From assembly GCF_000304475.1 (NCBI RefSeq), contig NC_018942.1, positions 62,001-126,000 on the forward strand: a stretch of 64,000 nucleotides of DNA, written 5' to 3'. The notes under the pieces were generated by a model. It worked only from the letters and a program-made list of their open reading frames with translations. It had not been told where the DNA came from and made no database searches. Positions 40,307 to 49,944 of the stretch are shown here, piece by piece. This DNA comes from Kazachstania africana CBS 2517 (Eukaryota > Ascomycota > Saccharomycetes > Saccharomycetales > Saccharomycetaceae). The first letter of the stretch is position 1. Every line of letters begins with the position of its first letter. A program made the position numbers and the translations under genes.

Positions 40307-41797
40307 ATGCCACTTTTAAAATCAATTAAAGAGAAATTTGAACACTCGAAACTTACACCGAAGTCTCATGCTGCTTTAGAACCAAGTATCCCAAGCACCT
40401 CAAGTGAAATTGATCAAAAGACAATTTATAGGTATCGTTATAATTATGGTGTTAATTTAGGTTCCTTATTTGTTTTAGAACCATGGATTTATAATACGAT
40501 GTTTGAAGAAGGCGGAAATGATGAGTTCCATGCTATCTCAAACTACATGCAAAAACACTCTGTCAATGAGGCCATCGCAAAATTGAGCGAGCATTATAAC
40601 GCCTATATTTCCAAAATCGATTGGAACTGGTTACGGACACAAGCTAATGTTACAGCATTGAGGGTCCCAATTGGTTATTGGCATGTTAAAAATGGTGACT
40701 TCCTGAGCCACTTACCATTTGAACCTTTGAGAAAAGTCTATGAAGGTGCTAAGCCATGGGAATTTTTGAGAGAATTGGTTAAAACTGCCCAGAGTTATAA
40801 TATTGGTATATTGATTGATGTACATGGTTTGCCTGGGGGAGCAAATACTGATGCACACAGTGGTATTCAAAATCCCAAGCCAACTTTCTTTCAAGAAAGT
40901 AAATACGTGAGTACAATGACAGATGAAATTTTACCCTTTATTGTACAGGATATTTGCTCAAATTATGTCAACATAATTGGATTGCAAATCATTAACGAGT
41001 CTGTTTTTAATAACAATGCAAAAGGTCAAAAAAAATACTATTCCAAAGCTATTTCAAGCATTAGGGAAATAGATAGTACATTGCCAATTGTTATCTCAGA
41101 TGGATGGTGGCCTGATCAATGGGCTGATTGGCTAGTTCAAAATAAGCTCGACTCGGCAGTAGTGGTTGATTCTCATATTTATCGTTGCTTTTCTGAAGAT
41201 GACAAATCGAAGCATGCTGGGCAAATAATAGAAGGTTTGCCTCAATCAGTAAACTTCCCTTATGATAAAGCCGACTACATGGTTGGAGAATTTTCCTGCG
41301 TTCTCGATAATGCCACCTGGAATAAGACTCAAGGTGACCGCAATGTTCATATTCATGATTTTGGTAATGCAGAGACAAAAATCTTCAGTCAAGTTTCCAG
41401 TTGGGGCTGGTTCTTTTGGACTTTACAATTCCAATATGGTGATGGGGGCGAATGGGGGTTTGTTCCAATGATGGAAAAAGGTAATTTGTTGAAGAGACGT
41501 AACATACCAGTAAACATTCCAAAGGAAAAGGTTGACAATATAATCTCTGAACATGTTGAGTATTGGAAGAAAAACGGTGGCGAGAATTTCGAGCATTGGA
41601 GATATGAAGATGGTATAAAGACAGCAATTGCTGATATACAAATGTTTGACAAGTTTGATTGTTCATCTTTAGGAAGATGGCATTCATGGATGGTTCAACG
41701 CAGGGAGCAGTACATTAAACTTAAAAATGACAGTGAATATATGTGGGAATGGGAACAAGGCTTTCAACGTGGATTGAAAGAATTTAATAAAAATTAG
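40307..41797 (+). CDS. YBR056W: Family GH5 exo-1,3-beta-glucanase-like protein YBR056W
   Basis: 496 aa from the ATG at 40307 (the frame is open three codons further only to a TTG); S. cerevisiae 501 aa. Glycoside hydrolase family 5 fold related to Exg1 but with no signal peptide, so probably intracellular. Acid/base E231 in LQIINESVFN and nucleophile E328 in YMVGEFSCVL are both present, as are ALRVPIGYWH, LIDVHGLPGGAN and SWGWFFWTLQFQYG. Substrate unknown; glucan or a glycolipid is possible. Flanked by tRNA-Leu and tRNA-Gln. With MUM2 it forms a piece inverted relative to S. cerevisiae. Confidence 0.94.
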   Translation: MPLLKSIKEKFEHSKLTPKSHAALEPSIPSTSSEIDQKTIYRYRYNYGVNLGSLFVLEPWIYNTMFEEGGNDEFHAISNYMQKHSVNEAIAKLSEHYNAYISKIDWNWLRTQANVTALRVPIGYWHVKNGDFLSHLPFEPLRKVYEGAKPWEFLRELVKTAQSYNIGILIDVHGLPGGANTDAHSGIQNPKPTFFQESKYVSTMTDEILPFIVQDICSNYVNIIGLQIINESVFNNNAKGQKKYYSKAISSIREIDSTLPIVISDGWWPDQWADWLVQNKLDSAVVVDSHIYRCFSEDDKSKHAGQIIEGLPQSVNFPYDKADYMVGEFSCVLDNATWNKTQGDRNVHIHDFGNAETKIFSQVSSWGWFFWTLQFQYGDGGEWGFVPMMEKGNLLKRRNIPVNIPKEKVDNIISEHVEYWKKNGGENFEHWRYEDGIKTAIADIQMFDKFDCSSLGRWHSWMVQRREQYIKLKNDSEYMWEWEQGFQRGLKEFNKN

Positions 41798-42606
41798 CCA
41801 CTTTTACGGATAATCAAAGGATTATTTTATATACATGTGCGTATAGTCACGATAAAATGGTATATTTTTTCTAAAGAGTTGATTCAGTTGTCATTATAAT
41901 AATTTCAAGTATTTTACGTAATACCCGCAGTCTCGGTTAGAGTCATTTAAAGAAAGTATGCTGGAAATGTGCAAGATTTTGAGTATGCAATAACTGGGCT
42001 CAATACTCGAGCTGCCAAGCATCATGAGAACAAGTTTTACTAGAATTGTTTGAGCTTTACATAATATATTGTGCAATAATTAGCACGCATATTCTTGACT
42101 TGCTGGTGCATTTTTCACTTCAACAAGTGTATAAGGAGGATGAAATACTTACGGGGTGTCCCTCAGATAACTTCATCATCTTCACATATAGGTCATATAT
42201 GTATGGACTTTGCCTCCACAAAAACATAATAACCATTCAATACCTGTCTAACAAACTCATCATATCACAATATTAGCAAGTATAGCTCCAGTAATGTAGA
42301 TAATGATAACTCCTGGGCCGAAGCGACCAAAGTGCCTCGCTATTCATGCTTTTATCTTTGACACGACACTAATGGATGTATACCCTCAACGTTGTCGATG
42401 ATAGTTGGACTCTTCTATTCGAATTACTCAAAGAGAAGATCCCCCCCTAATCAAAATAAAGGAGGGAATGTATATAACGATGCCTTATTTAACGTAACTT
42501 TGACCTATCTGTAAGTTACCGTTTGATTGTGCTTGGTCACGTGAATATAACATGATTTTATATGATAATGAGTGGTAAAGTTTTAATGAAAAAATCACAG
42601 ATTACT
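41798..42606. other. Intergenic region YBR056W/tRNA-Gln
   Basis: 809 nt, AT-rich, no gene seen. A C7 run near 42443 and scattered short open frames only. No LTR or snoRNA boxes were convincing. Confidence 0.5.
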
Positions 42607-42678
42607 GGTTCTATAGTGTAGTGGTCATCACTGTCGGTTTTGATCCGACCAACCCCGGTTCGAATCCGGGTAGGACCT
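42607..42678 (+). tRNA. tRNA-Gln(UUG)
   Basis: 72 nt, no intron. Acceptor GGTTCTA pairs with TAGGACC (one G-T pair); discriminator T. Anticodon stem GTCGG/CCGAC encloses loop TTTTGAT with anticodon TTG. The B box GGTTCGAATCC is perfect. A T-rich terminator follows about 10 nt later. Confidence 0.97.
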
Positions 42679-43115
42679 TCATTTTTCAACTTTTTTTGCT
42701 CTTGGTCATATCAAAAGACTGAATAAGCGTTCATCTTAAATGAAGTCAGCAGTGAACCTAGGAAGTACATCAAGTGGTTAGCTTATATATCTGTATACTT
42801 TTCAAGACACCCTCTTCTGATCTATTTCTGTATAGGTCTGTAATGCATACACATCCTTTGTAGCATACAAAAACGCATTAGAATTTGGGAATCGAGAAGC
42901 ATTGGCTAAATTCTTTGCATCTTCGTTTAAATTACTAGCTACAAAGTTGATTGTATTTCTTGCATGACGACTTTACCATCTTTTTTTTTTATTGTTATTA
43001 TTATTATTATTAAGATATGGAGCGATGATTATGGTATAAGCTACCTAAATAGATACAAAAAATTATTGACTGGGTCCATTTAAATTCCTTCCTTTATATT
43101 TAATATGAATTATTA
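42679..43115. other. Intergenic region tRNA-Gln/MUM2
   Basis: 437 nt downstream of both tRNA-Gln (plus) and MUM2 (minus). A T10 run and an ATT trinucleotide run lie at about 42980-43010. No gene seen. Confidence 0.5.
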
Positions 43116-43904
43116 TTATTTTTGACTTAGTTTCTTCTCTAAATCAGTGACTCTTTTCTTTAATTCAGCGTTTTCTAATTCTAATAGATTCGATTTAATT
43201 TGTAATTCCTTTGAACGGCCAAATGATAGCATTTTTGACATTTTATCATTTTCATTTGTCAAAATTTCTAGTTTATTCAAAAGTTTATGCGATATCGTCT
43301 CCACATCGTACCTACCGTTTTCTGTGATACCATTAGTTGGATTTAAAGAGATTGAAGTTAATATTGTTTCCAATGTTTCCTGAGTTTTCGATAGTTGTGA
43401 TTCCTTTTCAGCTAATGTATCAGATAATTTAATTATAATATTTTCTATATTTTTAGGGATTTGAATAGTATCATTTGTTGCCTTTTTATTGAATAAATTT
43501 TTGAGTGCTATTATTTCGTTTTCCAGTGATTCAATCTGTGAGTCCTTAATTTGTAAATTCACCTTTAATTTTTCAATCGTTTCATCGTAACTGTTATTGT
43601 TACTACTACTTTTATTATTACTACTATTATTATTATTGTTACTACTATTAGTATTACTATTATTACTATTATTATTATTGTTGTTATTATTATTGCTATT
43701 ACTATTTTCGAGATCCAGACTTGTATTTGCGCTTACATTATTGTTGAAATGCATGTATTTTATGTTAGAATCGTATAGCTGCGAACCATTTGTAGTATTT
43801 GAAGAACCGTTATTGAATGATAAATTACTGAATGAAGCGTCTATTGAAGAAGAAGGGATATTCTGTTGTTGTTGTGGATCGAAAGTGTAGTTCATGTAAT
43901 TCAT
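43116..43904 (-). CDS. MUM2: Mum2, WTAP-like subunit of the m6A writer complex
   Basis: 262 aa, shorter than S. cerevisiae Mum2 (366). Mum2 is the WTAP/FL(2)D-type scaffold of the meiotic mRNA N6-methyladenosine complex with Ime4 and Slz1, needed for premeiotic DNA synthesis and sporulation. The N-terminus is Asn-rich with an Asn/Ser homopolymer (about residues 66-105) encoded by trinucleotide repeats. From about 107 the protein is coiled coil, ending in the conserved block KLNKLEILTNENDKM-like segment, then MLSFGRSKELQIKSNLLELE. Identity rests on that C-terminal block and on synteny with YBR053C and YBR056W. Orientation is opposite to that expected from chromosome II collinearity. Confidence 0.87.
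   Translation of the reverse strand: MNYMNYTFDPQQQQNIPSSSIDASFSNLSFNNGSSNTTNGSQLYDSNIKYMHFNNNVSANTSLDLENSNSNNNNNNNNNSNNSNTNSSNNNNNSSNNKSSSNNNSYDETIEKLKVNLQIKDSQIESLENEIIALKNLFNKKATNDTIQIPKNIENIIIKLSDTLAEKESQLSKTQETLETILTSISLNPTNGITENGRYDVETISHKLLNKLEILTNENDKMSKMLSFGRSKELQIKSNLLELENAELKKRVTDLEKKLSQK
43591..43706 (-). repeat. Trinucleotide repeat encoding Asn/Ser tract in MUM2
   Basis: Interrupted ATT/GTT/ACT trinucleotide tract on the plus strand, read as AAT/AAC/AGT on the coding strand. It encodes the Asn/Ser-rich part of Mum2. The plus-strand open frame here (poly-Leu) is a shadow. Confidence 0.85.
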
Positions 43905-45124
43905 ATCGAGTCTAAAGAATTGGGTGGCTACTATGTATATTTCTTGTGTATGCCCACTTTAATGCGTTTCAAATAAAATTTCTTTAATGTTTCCCGCTAT
44001 CATTGGAGATCCGAATTGCAACAATGACAGTTCCAAGATGCGTGATAACAACTTCAGTGCCAAAATTATTCGATGGGAAAAAGTTATTTGCTCTAACAGT
44101 AGGGTTACAATTTGGTTGAAGCGAAAAAAATTCAAAGTGTGCCATGAGAAAATAGGGTTGGATCGACCCACCGCGCATGTAAGGTTAATAATGGATAATT
44201 TTATTGGTATAGAGGAATAAAAGTGAGAAGTAATAAATAAAGCTTTAAATATCTCAAGTACTCAATACACCTTTTGCGTATTGTAAAATAAAATATGTAG
44301 ATTTGAGGTGTTGGTTACCTGTGCACCTAGGGTTACGACGCGCTCTAGTCACTCTTATGAAGTATCCGGGCACATCGAGCTTTAGGGCAAAAAAAAATAT
44401 TGTAGGTTTTTCTGCTAGTTACAATTTTTCGAGGTAAGGTAGGGTAACAATGAAGAATAAGAAAAGATGTCATCAAGTAGACAGCTAATAAATAGAGGAT
44501 TAGTTGATTAATCTCTTTATTGAGTTGGCAGAGCCCTGAATGAGATGCGATGGGGGATGGCACGGCGGTGTGAAGAATGTATACGTTGTCCATGGTGATT
44601 TAAAACACCGACATGTAAATGGAGCAGGGGAAAAAATGACGGGCTGGAGAGTCCAAAATAACGCCGATGAGTAGAGAGATGTAAGTATGGGGATGCATTG
44701 ATGGAGTATAAATATTTATGCTGGACGTAGGAGGTCCGAGATGGCATGAATGGCGTGTGTGGATAATATCGCCGTTCTTTTAAAAAGATATGAAGTAATT
44801 AAATCTGGGGAAGAGAAAAGTAGAAAAATTTAAACTAAGATTTGTTGATGCATGTTGTGAGTACAAGAGGTATTTCGGGTTGTAAACAGAGTGGAAACGG
44901 GGGGGAATGAGCAAGCAAATGTTTCAATAAGAGGAATTATAACTTATACGGAGGCAGGTTTCTCAAGAGTGGAGTGATTAAAACAAGTTTCAAAAAGTTC
45001 GTTTACCGACTGTAATGAAAATTTCTCGAAGAAAATTGGTGCTATATAAATGCGGGATGGATGATGGTTGGTTCCAGTTGGAAAGATTGTTAGGAAACCA
45101 AAGCAATTGAGACATTTATTAATC
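43905..45124. other. 1.2-kb divergent gene-free interval MUM2/YBR053C
   Basis: Holds the promoters of MUM2 (minus) and YBR053C (plus). Small open frames, the longest 82 codons, have no family features. A G7 run is at about 44889. In S. cerevisiae PRP6 and YRO2 lie between the corresponding genes; no trace of either is seen. This is one edge of the inverted YBR056W-MUM2 piece. Confidence 0.55.
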
Positions 45125-46171
45125 ATGATTGATCAAACCGAACTAAAACCATACTATCACCATGCTGGTGCAACATTATCTGAAGGTATTACGTACGTGG
45201 AAGAAACCGATACGTTATATTGGATAGATATTTACAAAGCCGAAATCCATAGAGTAACTGACGTTGAAAGACCTGAGAGTAGCCATTGCTACATGAGTAT
45301 TAGTCGTGAAACGTACGATGATGCGAATGCCAATATTTCGTACCCCGAAATCGAGGGATATCAGGAGAGTGTCGGTACTATGTTCATGACTAAAGAGACT
45401 GTTGAGGGTGATGGTAACGTCTTATTATTTGCCAGTAAATGGGGTATTGGTAGATGTGATCTTTCGACAAAAAAATGGGAATATGTCAAACTGTATTCGG
45501 ATTGTAAAGAATTGAAGGAAGGAGAACGGTTTAAGAGGTTACGTTCAAATGACGGTAACGTTACACCAGATGGAAAATATTTATACGTTGGATTAATGAA
45601 TGATTTCAAGTACGACGTTAGTGAGGACGGATGTATTGTTAAGATATCACTAGTTGAAGATAGTATTGAGATTGTGTGGAACGCTATATTGATACCAAAT
45701 TCAATCAACTGGTATAAAAACGATGTTTATATTACGGATTCGTTGAAGCATCGTATTTGGAGATGTGAATATGATTATGAAAATGATACGATTGGTGAGA
45801 AGAGGGAAATTTTGATTCACATCAAGGAACAAAATAATCAACAGTACGAATCACCAGAGCCTGATGGAAGCGTAATTGATAGTGTTCATGGAATACTTTA
45901 TCAATGTGTATGGTCCACTAGCAAAGTTCAAGTGTACGATTTGACTAAGGATGGATTATTAATGGACGAAATTGTTTTACCTAATGCTACAAGTAGAATT
46001 TCATGTTGTTCGATTGCGAAGAATGACTTATTTGTTACATGTGGTAATCTTGAAATTTCTGACGAAGAATACAAAGCCACGGACAGATCAGGCGGATGTA
46101 TTTACAGAATTCGTAATATTTTGACTGAGACTCCAAGAAATTCCAGGAACATTTTAACGTCTTTTATGTAA
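45125..46171 (+). CDS. YBR053C: SMP-30/gluconolactonase-like protein YBR053C
   Basis: 348 aa from the ATG at 45125 (S. cerevisiae 358). An ATG at 45068 would add 19 basic residues not seen in the family. Six-bladed beta-propeller of the SMP-30/regucalcin/gluconolactonase group. Visible metal and fold residues: LSEGITYVEETDTLYWIDI (Glu ligand), RSNDGNVTPDGKYLYVG (Asn/Asp), PNSINWYKNDVYITDS (Asn, Asp ligands) and PDGSVIDSVHGILY. Probably a soluble lactonase-like hydrolase; substrate unknown. Tandem with PST2 on the plus strand, collinear with chromosome II. Confidence 0.93.
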   Translation: MIDQTELKPYYHHAGATLSEGITYVEETDTLYWIDIYKAEIHRVTDVERPESSHCYMSISRETYDDANANISYPEIEGYQESVGTMFMTKETVEGDGNVLLFASKWGIGRCDLSTKKWEYVKLYSDCKELKEGERFKRLRSNDGNVTPDGKYLYVGLMNDFKYDVSEDGCIVKISLVEDSIEIVWNAILIPNSINWYKNDVYITDSLKHRIWRCEYDYENDTIGEKREILIHIKEQNNQQYESPEPDGSVIDSVHGILYQCVWSTSKVQVYDLTKDGLLMDEIVLPNATSRISCCSIAKNDLFVTCGNLEISDEEYKATDRSGGCIYRIRNILTETPRNSRNILTSFM

Positions 46172-46249
46172 TGCGGACAATAAAATTATATAATTGAGCC
46201 AAGCTATCAAATATAAATTTATTTTTAAAGCATCACTGATTTCTTTTTA

Positions 46250-46354
46250 CCCCTTTAAGGAACGAATAGTACGAATACGGGAAATCTTACCCCTTTCAGC
46301 TGTCCAAAACGAGAAAAAAGATTGACATCCAAAAATCTTACGTATTTTTAGTAA
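46250..46354. promoter_or_regulatory. STRE pair and Yap1 element upstream of PST2
   Basis: CCCCT at 46250-46254 and 46290-46294 are stress-response element cores (Msn2/4) in reverse orientation; TTAGTAA at 46348-46354 is a perfect Yap1 response element. PST2 of S. cerevisiae is induced by oxidative stress in a Yap1-dependent way, so the sites fit the gene. Confidence 0.5.
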
Positions 46355-46456
46355 TCCCTGGAGGCTACTCTGGCCGATCTTCCCTCTGGGAAAATTTCTT
46401 TGCCCAGCACGCCAAGTTTTGCCCAGCGAGAAAAACGTTCATTGCATTCGCCGCGA

Positions 46457-46476
46457 GACAGACAGACAGACAGACA
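46457..46476 (+). repeat. GACA tetranucleotide microsatellite
   Basis: Five perfect GACA units about 265 nt upstream of the PST2 start. Simple repeat. Confidence 0.85.
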
Positions 46477-46739
46477 GCGGATTTTTGTTCCACCCGCCAA
46501 AAATTAAGGGGCTTCTCACCGAAAGAACAGCAAATTTTTCTATGAAAGGAGGAGCTCTTCTGATGCAGCCGGTCACTCTCTGCCATTTTTCCCTGTCTTG
46601 TTAATATATAAAGGCTCTCGACATTGTACCATGTGTCTCTTTTCTTTGAGGGATTTCTTATTTGTATTCTCTCTTATATATTCTTATCTTATAACTCAAC
46701 TATAGATAACTATCTAAATTTTAATACAATATTCCAATA

Positions 46740-47336
46740 ATGCCAAAGGTCGCTATCGTCATCTACACTTTATACGGTCACACCGCCGCTTTAGCTGAAG
46801 CTGAAAAGAGAGGTGTCGAAGCCGCTGGTGGTTCTGCCGACATTTACCAAGTCCCAGAAACTTTAACTCCAGAAGTCGTCAAGGCTCTAGGAGGCCAACC
46901 AAAGCCAGATTACCCAATTGCCACAAGAGATACCTTAACTGAATACGATGCCTTCCTTTTCGGTATTCCAACCAGATTCGGTAACTTCCCAGCTCAATGG
47001 AAGGCCTTCTGGGATGCCACTGGTGGTTTATGGGCTAAAGGTGCTTTACACGGTAAAGTTGCCGGTGTCTTCGTCTCTACCGGTACTGGTGGTGGTAACG
47101 AAGCCACTGCTATCAACTCTTTAAGTGTCTTGGCTCACCACGGTATCATCTACGTTCCATTAGGTTACAAGAACTGTTTCCCAGAATTGACCAACTTAAA
47201 CGAAGTTCACGGTGGTTCTCCATGGGGTGCTGGTACTCTTGCCGGTGCTGATGGTTCCAGATCTCCAAGCGAATTGGAACTAAAGATTCACGAAATTCAA
47301 GGTAAGACTTTCTACGAAACCGTCCAAAAATTTTAA
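46740..47336 (+). CDS. PST2: Flavodoxin-like quinone reductase Pst2 (Pst2/Rfs1/Ycp4 family)
   Basis: 198 aa, the exact length of S. cerevisiae Pst2. WrbA-like flavodoxin fold, eisosome-associated, thought to reduce quinones with NAD(P)H via FMN and protect against oxidative stress. FMN-binding loop [14 protein letters not shown] (about 9-22), [16 protein letters not shown] (about 77-92) and [13 protein letters not shown] (about 114-126) are all kept, and the C-terminus [15 protein letters not shown] is typical. The sequence looks closer to Pst2 (YDR032C) than to Rfs1 (YBR052C), though the position next to YBR053C is that of RFS1; in a post-duplication genome either name could be right. Codon use is strongly biased, as for abundant proteins. 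Confidence 0.94.
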   Translation: MPKVAIVIYTLYGHTAALAEAEKRGVEAAGGSADIYQVPETLTPEVVKALGGQPKPDYPIATRDTLTEYDAFLFGIPTRFGNFPAQWKAFWDATGGLWAKGALHGKVAGVFVSTGTGGGNEATAINSLSVLAHHGIIYVPLGYKNCFPELTNLNEVHGGSPWGAGTLAGADGSRSPSELELKIHEIQGKTFYETVQKF

Positions 47337-47586
47337 ATTAATTAATAAAATTATATAACTTCAATTAATTTAACAACTACTTTCTCATAATAGAACAAAC
47401 TCTTTCTCTTGTTTTTATATCTCTTGCTTTTATAGTGCTTTAAATGTCCCACAGCCTCTCGCGGCGCTATCTGCCTCCTCTTTCCACTTCCCCCGCGCTC
47501 ATCTCTCTATACCTCGCATATTATATAAAAAGGGCATAGATTATCAAATATACGAATGCATATATGTATATTAGTAATGATATCGA

Positions 47587-48507
47587 ATGATGGTAAGCTC
47601 GAATAGTTACGATATGGATCTTTCAGAAGATACTGATCGATATTCGTCATTCAAGCTGAAAAGAACCAATTCTTTGAACATTGTACCTTCAAACAATAGT
47701 TCAATTTCAATTGATTTTGAAACAATCAAAAGTAATAACGATTGTTGGGAAATTTTACAATCTTGGAAATTTATTAAATCTTTACAAAGATTGTTAATTT
47801 CAAATAATCTGGAAATCGACATTTATAGTACAAGATTAGAAAATATTACATGGAGAACATGGTGCAAAGTAAAACCGCATTTTTGCCGTAATTGGGTTCG
47901 TAGTACTATCACCACACTGAAACCAATATTGAAAAAGACATCACCAAGTGATTCCACAGTTAAAAACTCACAGATTTGGAAATCCAATAAAAATAAATCA
48001 TTCTCAAACAAAGAAAATTTCGTTCATAAGAAAAGTAAACATATCCATTTCAACAATAATGTGAAACAATATATTGCGTTAACTTCATTGACTCAACTTC
48101 AGCTTTTACCTTCAACAAATTTAAATGATACTGGAGAAAATAATAATACCGATACCCCAAGTAATTATTTCACCAATTTTAAAAAAGGTTTAAATTACAA
48201 TTACGACTATAATTCTGTATATACACAAGATACTTCAACTTTCTTACCTGTACTGAATTGCTACACTGATATAGTCGATGTTCCAGAAAATATCAACGTT
48301 TCAGATTTGCAGAAGACAATCTCACTTTCAGAAGAGATTGATACTCTCTCAATAACAACACATCAGACGCAGTTACCACCATTACTGAAAAAAAGATCAA
48401 GCTCTTCAAACTCTTCAAATTTCATATTCACATCTTCTTCAGATTCAAGCTCAAGCAACTCATCATTAGAAAGTCTGCATAAATCAAGTACCTTCAGCAT
48501 GTTCTAA
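47587..48507 (+). CDS. REG2: Reg1/Reg2-type regulatory subunit of Glc7 phosphatase
   Basis: 306 aa, like Reg2 (338) and far shorter than Reg1 (1014). Reg proteins bring the type 1 phosphatase Glc7 to Snf1 targets and maintain glucose repression. Two family blocks are visible: DCWEILQSWKFIKSLQRLL...NLEIDIYSTRLENITWRTW (about 52-92) and the Glc7-docking motif KHIHFNNNVKQYIAL with H152 and F155. The rest is Ser/Asn/Thr-rich and disordered, ending in a poly-Ser stretch. The first two codons are both ATG. Between PST2 and the REB1-like gene, as YBR050C is in S. cerevisiae. Confidence 0.88.
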   Translation: MMVSSNSYDMDLSEDTDRYSSFKLKRTNSLNIVPSNNSSISIDFETIKSNNDCWEILQSWKFIKSLQRLLISNNLEIDIYSTRLENITWRTWCKVKPHFCRNWVRSTITTLKPILKKTSPSDSTVKNSQIWKSNKNKSFSNKENFVHKKSKHIHFNNNVKQYIALTSLTQLQLLPSTNLNDTGENNNTDTPSNYFTNFKKGLNYNYDYNSVYTQDTSTFLPVLNCYTDIVDVPENINVSDLQKTISLSEEIDTLSITTHQTQLPPLLKKRSSSSNSSNFIFTSSSDSSSSNSSLESLHKSSTFSMF

Positions 48508-48753
48508 TTATTCATCCCAACCGAATTTTTGTACAATTATCGATTAAACATACTCATATATATGCCATTTATACTTTTATTACAAGTTCTCTTATTACAA
48601 GCCCTGTTTATGTACAGTTTTTGTTATTATACTCACTGCATTAATAAAATATATATATTTTTTTTTTGGGTATCTTCATTTTTCAATATCAGAGATGAGG
48701 TAACAAAAAGTCTATTCACAACAAACTGTACATACAAATCTCAGACCTCTCAA

Positions 48754-49944
48754 ATGAACACAAATGGCCACTCTGTGGAAGAAGCTGTTTATAAATACGT
48801 AGGTGAACTAAACTACAACGATACACAACATGATGAGACTAGTGATTCAAATTGGGACAATCTAAGTCTAGGTTCTGATGATCTTCAAGATGATTTATCC
48901 AACACTAATTTACAAAATAATATCACTACCCCTGCAAAGTTCGATTTGGAGGATGATAACAATTCAGTGGTTAAATCTTTAGCTGATAAAAATTATCGTG
49001 ATTTATTACCTAAAATCATCTCCAAATCAAATGATTCAAAAATAATTTTGGTCAGTGACAAAATCTCAGCTCAATTGGTAGTTGAATTTAATGAGAAACG
49101 TAGTAAATTAATACCAAATCCACCCAAAAACTCTAACTTTCTAAAAACAGAGCAAGATCTCATCAACGAATTTGTGTTAACATTCCTAAAATTAAATAAT
49201 ATTACCATGAAACAATTTAATTCTTTAATATGGAGTGAAAATGATAAAAATGAAATTGAAAAACTTGTCAAGATGAAATTTTGGAAATCAATTTACAAGA
49301 TTTTTAACTATAGATTGAATTCATCCATTTACAAGCACGTCAGAAGAAAATATAATAATTTTAACAATCATTGGAATGATGAATTGGATGAAAGACTCTT
49401 TCAATTATGCCACGATGAAAAGTTAGAAGGTCAATGGTCTAAAATTGGCAAATTATTAGATAAACTACCTGATGATTGTAGAGATCGTTGGAGAAATTAT
49501 GTCAAAGTTAAAGATACTAAAAATTCGAGTAAAAAATGGTCTCCAAATGAAGAAGCAAAATTATTGCGTATTGTAAATGAGTCCCTACATAAAGATCAAT
49601 CTGCAAACTGGGGTCACGTTAGTCAACTGATGGGTGGCGCAAGATCACGAATCCAATGCCGTTATAAATGGAATAAACTTCATCAACAAGATTCATTAGT
49701 TAGAATCAATAGTCTGTCGAGTGAGAAACTGATCATGTTCTTTAACAAGATTAAATCTTTAAATACTGATGAATATGAAAAAATTGATTGGGACAGTCTA
49801 GCCAATAAAGATTTAACGCCAATGGACTGGAAGCTTTGTTATAACAAATGGAAGAGGAAAATAAAGTCTAATAAGGAGAAAACAGTTGTGGAAATTTGTG
49901 ATGAATTGTTAAAACTTCTCAAACATGAGCAACCGGTAAAATAG
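48754..49944 (+). CDS. REB1: Compact Reb1/Nsi1-type Myb DNA-binding protein
   Basis: 396 aa from the ATG at 48754, where the family N-terminus SVEEAVYKYVG begins; an upstream ATG at 48529 would add 75 hydrophobic residues. About half the length of S. cerevisiae Reb1 (810) and shorter than Nsi1 (570). Family blocks: SSIYKHVRRKYNNF (about 190), Myb-like repeat with GQWSKIGKLLDKLPDDCRDRWRNYV (about 228-252), second repeat WSPNEEAKLLRIV, and GGARSRIQCRYKWNKL (about 300). The insert between Myb halves is reduced to a few residues. Reb1 is a general regulatory factor and Pol I terminator (site TTACCCG). It is markedly diverged, so it could be a derived ohnologue (NSI1-like) beside a normal REB1 elsewhere. 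Confidence 0.85.
   Translation: MNTNGHSVEEAVYKYVGELNYNDTQHDETSDSNWDNLSLGSDDLQDDLSNTNLQNNITTPAKFDLEDDNNSVVKSLADKNYRDLLPKIISKSNDSKIILVSDKISAQLVVEFNEKRSKLIPNPPKNSNFLKTEQDLINEFVLTFLKLNNITMKQFNSLIWSENDKNEIEKLVKMKFWKSIYKIFNYRLNSSIYKHVRRKYNNFNNHWNDELDERLFQLCHDEKLEGQWSKIGKLLDKLPDDCRDRWRNYVKVKDTKNSSKKWSPNEEAKLLRIVNESLHKDQSANWGHVSQLMGGARSRIQCRYKWNKLHQQDSLVRINSLSSEKLIMFFNKIKSLNTDEYEKIDWDSLANKDLTPMDWKLCYNKWKRKIKSNKEKTVVEICDELLKLLKHEQPVK

Larger units (their letters stand above)
46172..46739. other. Promoter region of PST2
   Basis: 568 nt. It holds two CCCCT (STRE) cores, a perfect Yap1 site, a GACA microsatellite and a TATA box at 46605-46613, followed by a long AT-rich leader. No gene seen. Confidence 0.65.

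Noticed and set aside
43597..43890. Plus-strand poly-Leu open frame
   Set aside because: It is the antisense shadow of the Asn/Ser trinucleotide repeat in MUM2.
46457..46476. GACA repeats as a CRISPR-like or satellite array
   Set aside because: Only five 4-nt units; an ordinary microsatellite.
48529..48753. 75-residue hydrophobic N-terminal extension of the REB1-like protein
   Set aside because: Family proteins begin at the SVEEAV segment; the extension has odd composition, and the ATG at 48754 fits.
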